Of a DNA stretch of 64,000 nt, positions 60,185 through 64,000 are shown piece after piece. A model generated the notes under the pieces. That model was not told the DNA's origin and did not search any database. It saw nothing but the letters and a program-made list of their open reading frames with translations. The stretch comes from Siminovitchia terrae (GTDB taxonomy: Bacteria; Bacillota; Bacilli; Bacillales; Bacillaceae_C): positions 1 to 64,000 of the forward strand of contig NZ_QYTW02000022.1 of the NCBI RefSeq assembly GCF_003605405.2, in the 5' to 3' direction. How positions within the stretch are numbered: the first letter of the stretch is position 1; every line of letters starts with the position of its first letter. Position numbers and translations under genes: made by a program.

Positions 60185-60267
60185 ATTTGGACAAATGGAC
60201 AATTTGCTAGAATAGACTGTTGATTTATTATAAGATTGGTATACTCATACATATCGGAGGCGTTTAC

Positions 60268-61773
60268 ATGAGGTTGAGTGAGAGCGAAACTTCTTTTATG
60301 GAGTATGTAAAAAAGATGGAAGCATTTAATGAGGCTCTCCAGCTTATTTATTGGGATTTGAGGACAGGTGCCCCGAAAAAAGGGGTAAAACAGCGGTCTC
60401 AAGTGGTTGGTGTTCTTTCCAACGAGTACTTTCAAATGTCAATATCTGAAGAAATGGCTGCCTTTATCGCAAAACTATACGGAAGAAAGCAAGAGTTGTC
60501 GGAGTTGGTGCAAAAAACTCTGGAAGAATGTAAGAGGGTCTATGACCAGAACAAGAAGATTCCCCCAAAAGAGTATAAGGAATATGTCATTTTACAAACT
60601 GAAGCGGAGAGTGTATGGGAAGAGGCTCGCGAAAAATCCGATTTTTCCATGTTTAAGCCATACCTAGAGCAGCTTGTCCATTTCAATAAGAAGTTTATTG
60701 AGTATTGGGGCTATAGAGGAAACAAATATAATACGTTACTCGATTTGTATGAACCTGGCGTTACAGTGGAAACGATAGACAAGGAATTTGAAACATTAAA
60801 AGAGGTCATCATCCCCTTGATAAAGAATATCCAAGAATCTGAAAACCAGCCAGAAACAGATTTTCTTTATCAGTCATTTTCAAAAGAGAAGCAAAAAGAA
60901 TTTAGCCTGAAAATATTGGGACAGATGGGTTATGATTTTGAGGCTGGAAGACTTGATGAAACCGTTCATCCATTTGCCACCGGCCTCAATCCGGGAGACG
61001 TGCGTATCACGACAAGGTATGATGATTGTGATTGGAGGATGGCCATTTTTGGTATAATCCATGAAGGCGGGCACGCATTGTATGAGCAAAATATTTCGGA
61101 AGAGTTGATTGGAACCCCTCTTTGTACCGGAACTTCGATGGGAATACACGAATCACAATCACTATTTTACGAAAATATATTGGCGAGGGACAGATCCTTT
61201 TGGGAATATAATTTTGAAGTATTACAAAAATATGCAGGCAGACAGCTCGATCATATCTCAATTGATGAATTTTACCATGCAATTAACAAAGCCGAACCTT
61301 CTTTAATCCGGATCGAATCAGATAATTTGACGTATCCATTGCACATTATCATTCGCTATGAAATTGAAAAGGGCTTGTTCAATAACGAAATCAGCATCAA
61401 TGATTTGCCGGAAATATGGAATAACAAATATGAACAATATTTGGGAATTCGCCCCAAAAACGATGCTGAAGGTGTGTTGCAGGATGTACATTGGGCGGCC
61501 GGAAGTTTCGGGTATTTTCCTTCTTATCTGCTTGGATATATGTATGCGGCTCAGATCAAAAACACCATGGTGAAAGCTATCCCAGAATATGATGGTTTAT
61601 TAAAGACGGGAAATCTTGAGCCTATAAAGCAATGGCTTTCTAAACACATCTATCGTTACGGAAAAACGAAAAAGCCGCTTGAACTGATCAAGGAAATTAC
61701 AGGGGAGGGACTTTCAGCTAAATACTTAACTGATTATCTTGTAAAAAAATATACCGCACTTTATGAATTGTAA
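60268..61773 (+). CDS. ypwA: M32-family thermostable carboxypeptidase YpwA
   Basis: 501 residues, the length of B. subtilis YpwA. Zinc-binding HEGGH (His265, Glu266, His269) is preceded by HPFATG (234-239) and DVRITTR (244-250) and followed by HESQSLFYEN (about 293-302) and an IESDNLTYPLHIIIRYEIE signature, all typical of M32 carboxypeptidases. It removes C-terminal amino acids and is cytoplasmic. The ATG at 60268 is seven bases from CGGAGG; frames from 60220 are not family-like. Confidence 0.93.
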   Translation: MRLSESETSFMEYVKKMEAFNEALQLIYWDLRTGAPKKGVKQRSQVVGVLSNEYFQMSISEEMAAFIAKLYGRKQELSELVQKTLEECKRVYDQNKKIPPKEYKEYVILQTEAESVWEEAREKSDFSMFKPYLEQLVHFNKKFIEYWGYRGNKYNTLLDLYEPGVTVETIDKEFETLKEVIIPLIKNIQESENQPETDFLYQSFSKEKQKEFSLKILGQMGYDFEAGRLDETVHPFATGLNPGDVRITTRYDDCDWRMAIFGIIHEGGHALYEQNISEELIGTPLCTGTSMGIHESQSLFYENILARDRSFWEYNFEVLQKYAGRQLDHISIDEFYHAINKAEPSLIRIESDNLTYPLHIIIRYEIEKGLFNNEISINDLPEIWNNKYEQYLGIRPKNDAEGVLQDVHWAAGSFGYFPSYLLGYMYAAQIKNTMVKAIPEYDGLLKTGNLEPIKQWLSKHIYRYGKTKKPLELIKEITGEGLSAKYLTDYLVKKYTALYEL

Positions 61774-61812
61774 TAGTGAATGATTATAAAAACACCTGTG
61801 TATCAAGGGTTT

Positions 61813-61842
61813 GGGGCTAAATAATTGAAATTGTTTAGCCCC
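61813..61842. other. Inverted repeat between ypwA and the EamA gene
   Basis: GGGGCTAAA (61813-61821) and TTTAGCCCC (61834-61842) pair perfectly around a 12-base loop. No T-run follows on either strand, so it is a weak terminator at best, or a regulatory site. Confidence 0.4.
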
Positions 61843-61989
61843 AGTTGATATCACTGAACCCTGTTACGATTGTTTGTATATTTTTCAATATCAAAAAAAA
61901 GAATTATCTCGGAGATCAGCTGACATTGACTTTTCAGGATAGGTCTCCTGATCTGGTAGATTGTCAGATTGAAAAAGGGGATCAGGGAC

Positions 61990-62877
61990 ATGTTGGCCAG
62001 GCTTGCTGTAATGTTAGGAGCATTATTGTGGGGAACTCTTGCCATTTTTGTAAAGAAGCTGACCTATTATGGTTTTACGGAGATGGAGATCGTTACAATC
62101 CGTGTGACCGGCGCATTCATTTGTTTTATTCCGATTGCTATAGCCGCGAACTCTAAGGGTCAAATGCAAGTACAATTACGGCATATATGGTATTTCATTG
62201 GGACGGGACTTTTCAGCATTGCATTTTTTAACTGGGCATACTTTACTGCAATGAATATGATGTCTATTTCAATTGCGGTAATGCTGCTCTATACCGGTCC
62301 GGCTTTTGTTGTGGTTTTATCGAACCTATTTTTAAAGGAGAGATTGACAGGGAAAAAGCTTGCGGCTGTTTTGATGACTGTGACGGGGTGTGCTGTCATA
62401 GCGCTGTCTGGTGACAACAGTTCTGGCAACTGGACATTACTAGGGTTTGTCATCGGCTTATGCTCGGGATTGGGGTATGCCCTTTACAGCATTTTTAGCA
62501 AGTTGGCTTTAAGAAAATATAACTCCATGACGATTACCCTGTATACGTTTTTGATTGCGTCGATTTGTCTGCTGCCATTTTTTCCGTTTTGGAAAAAAAC
62601 TTTTGGGCTCCCGCTTGAAGGGTGGCTGTATATCGTAGGGTTGGGTTTGATCCCAACTGTAATTGCCTATTTGCTTTATACGACTGGACTGAGTAAAGTA
62701 GAAACGAGCACAGCTTCGATTTTGGCGACAGTTGAGCCCGTCGCGGCCGTCATAATTGGCATTCTCCTTTTCCACGAACAGCTTTATGGAGGGCAGCTTG
62801 CAGGAGCGAGTATGATTGTTTCGTCGATTTTGATAATCAGTTACGAGAGGAAAACGAAAAAAGAATTATTTTTATAA
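61990..62877 (+). CDS. EamA-family drug/metabolite transporter
   Basis: 295 residues with ten hydrophobic segments forming two EamA repeats (about 4-133 and 147-287). The short motifs AVMLLYTGPAFVVVLS and ATVEPVAAVIIGILLFHEQL close each repeat, typical of the family. Substrate not predictable. The ATG at 61990 follows AAGGGGAT; an in-frame TTG at 61969 is less likely. Convergent with aroA. Confidence 0.85.
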   Translation: MLARLAVMLGALLWGTLAIFVKKLTYYGFTEMEIVTIRVTGAFICFIPIAIAANSKGQMQVQLRHIWYFIGTGLFSIAFFNWAYFTAMNMMSISIAVMLLYTGPAFVVVLSNLFLKERLTGKKLAAVLMTVTGCAVIALSGDNSSGNWTLLGFVIGLCSGLGYALYSIFSKLALRKYNSMTITLYTFLIASICLLPFFPFWKKTFGLPLEGWLYIVGLGLIPTVIAYLLYTTGLSKVETSTASILATVEPVAAVIIGILLFHEQLYGGQLAGASMIVSSILIISYERKTKKELFL

Positions 62878-62930
62878 AAAAGGGCGGCTATGAGCTTGCC
62901 CCTTAAAAGCGTTCTGTAAATGGTCGCAGC

Positions 62931-62981
62931 TCAAAAAAAACGATTCAATTTCGGATAGTCGAAATTGAATCGTTTTTTTGT
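62931..62981. terminator. Bidirectional terminator between the EamA gene and aroA
   Basis: AAAACGATTCAATTTCG pairs perfectly with CGAAATTGAATCGTTTT, with A and T runs outside. Confidence 0.92.
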
Positions 62982-63005
62982 TTTAGTTTAGAAACAGATT
63001 TGCCA

Positions 63006-64000
63006 TTAAAGGTTAGCTGTATCTTTTTGAATTTTTCCAGCAAAGGCTTTGGCTTCTTCCATGTACTTGTTGAACTGTTCAATGTCCATTTGCTGAGCGG
63101 AATCAGAAAGTGCGACTGCAGGATCAGGGTGCACTTCAGCCATGACAGCATCCGCTCCAATTGCAATTGCCGCTTTTGTTGCAGGAAGAAGGAGATCTTT
63201 CCGCCCGGTTGAATGAGTAACGTCAACCACAACAGGCAAATGCGTTTCTTTTTTCAAGATAGGAACAGCAGAAATATCAAGAGTGTTCCTTGTTGCCTTT
63301 TCGTATGTGCGAATTCCTCTCTCACAAAGAATGATTTGGTTGTTTCCTTGTGCATGAATATATTCGGCTGCATACATGAACTCTTCAATCGTTGCTGCAA
63401 GTCCACGTTTTAAAAGTACAGGTTTGCGTACAGCACCAGCAACCTTCAATAATTCAAAGTTTTGCATGTTGCGTGCGCCAATTTGAATGACGTCTACATA
63501 GTCGAGCGCCGCTTCCATGTCATAAGGATTGAGAATCTCACTGACAACAGCCAGACCTTCTTCATCAGCAACCTGTTTCAAAATCTTCAAGCCATCCAAG
63601 CCAAGTCCCTGGAAGTCGTAAGGAGAAGTCCGTGGTTTGAAAGCTCCTCCACGAAGAAGTTTCAAACCTTGGGCCTTTAATGCCTGTGCTACGGCTTTTA
63701 CTTGATCGTAGCTTTCAACTGCACAAGGTCCCATGATAAAGTGCGCCTTCCCATCTCCAATATTCTCACCATGAATGGAGACGATTGTGTCATCAGGCTT
63801 TTTCTTTCTTGAAACGAGCAGGGCTTGACGATGATCATCTTCCTGCAATTCAAGACTTGCTTTAAAGATTTGTTTGAATATGTGTTGAACAGTTGATGTA
63901 GTAAATGGGCCTTCGTTGTGATCTGCAATCATATTCAACAGCTTTCGCTCTTGGACAGGGTCAAAACGTTTCACGCCCTGCATTTCTTTTAATTTGCCGA
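63006..64000 (-). CDS. aroA: DAHP synthase/chorismate mutase, 5' end beyond the window
   Basis: The visible part (about 331 residues) is the 3-deoxy-D-arabino-heptulosonate 7-phosphate synthase domain: [55 protein letters not shown] and [11 protein letters not shown]. The frame stays open to base 64000, and the residues before the first Met ([14 protein letters not shown]) match the junction that in B. subtilis follows an N-terminal chorismate mutase domain, so most of that domain is outside the window. It is the first shikimate enzyme and feeds AroB. Confidence 0.93.
   Translation of the reverse strand, partial: GKLKEMQGVKRFDPVQERKLLNMIADHNEGPFTTSTVQHIFKQIFKASLELQEDDHRQALLVSRKKKPDDTIVSIHGENIGDGKAHFIMGPCAVESYDQVKAVAQALKAQGLKLLRGGAFKPRTSPYDFQGLGLDGLKILKQVADEEGLAVVSEILNPYDMEAALDYVDVIQIGARNMQNFELLKVAGAVRKPVLLKRGLAATIEEFMYAAEYIHAQGNNQIILCERGIRTYEKATRNTLDISAVPILKKETHLPVVVDVTHSTGRKDLLLPATKAAIAIGADAVMAEVHPDPAVALSDSAQQMDIEQFNKYMEEAKAFAGKIQKDTANL

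Noticed and set aside
1-64000. tRNA genes, restriction-modification or phage-defence genes
   Set aside because: Looked for on both strands; no cloverleaf or characteristic domain was found, though short defence proteins could be missed by eye.

Overview
The window reads as the chromosome of a spore-forming member of the Bacillaceae related to Bacillus. It carries sporulation and germination genes (spoIVA, sleB, ypeB, prsW, cotD, yppG, ypjB), the bacillithiol genes bshA and bshB1, a Bacillus-type (B-type) RNase P RNA, gpsB, recU-ponA and the menaquinone-type qcrABC complex. Gene order from about 3.7 kb to 61.8 kb closely follows the ypbG-to-ypwA segment I remember from Bacillus subtilis. No tRNA, 5S/16S/23S rRNA, CRISPR array or prophage was seen.

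Layout. 1-3.6 kb is accessory: the 5' end of an IS110-type transposase, an AraC-family regulator of higher GC than its neighbours, an AT-rich SDR oxidoreductase and a small secreted protein of unknown function. 3.8-8.4 kb holds ypbG, mecB, ypdA and an asparaginase, with a 33-copy perfect 20-bp tandem array between the last two. 8.5-11.5 kb is the spore germination group prsW, sleB-ypeB. 11.6-19.2 kb carries motI, ypfB, cmk-plsC, rpsA, yphA, der-gpsA and yphE. 19.3-26.6 kb carries yphF, spoIVA, hbs, folE-mtrB, hepS-menG-hepT and ndk. 27-30.9 kb carries aroB, ypiA-ypiB and ypiF. 31-36.4 kb carries qcrABC, ypjA, ypjB, a membrane zinc peptidase and a YitT protein. 36.5-41.7 kb is a tight operon ypjD-dapB-bshB1-bshA-cca-birA. 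42-47 kb carries panB, panC and dinG. 47-50.6 kb carries ypmB-aspB and dnaD-nth. 51.4-55.8 kb has recU-ponA on the minus strand and yppC divergent from it. 55.9-60.2 kb has small yppD/E/F/G genes, hsp20, cotD, gpsB, rnpB and a small unknown gene. The end holds a M32 carboxypeptidase, an EamA transporter and the 3' part of aroA (DAHP synthase).

How the genes work together. SleB/YpeB with PrsW, SpoIVA, CotD and YppG serve spore envelope and germination. FolE/MtrB, HepS/MenG/HepT and QcrABC link folate, tryptophan control, menaquinone synthesis and respiration. BshB1/BshA make bacillithiol and YpdA is expected to reduce its disulfide. RecU/PonA/GpsB/TseB/ReoY-like YpiB bear on cell-wall growth and division.

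The unusual content is between the genes. There are two roughly 20-bp-period arrays, one perfect (6671-7330) and one degenerate (about 50740-51035), each lying between convergent genes beyond their terminators. A modular GC-rich dispersed repeat occurs six times in both orientations, several times where the remembered B. subtilis order would have another gene (gudB, cheR-aroF, asnS). A 195-bp element with three hairpins occurs twice. Compared with that order, the window also lacks gudB, cheR, aroF, aroH-trp-hisC-tyrA-aroE, mgsA, panD, ypmA, asnS and ypoC. All comparisons with B. subtilis are from memory and not from a search.
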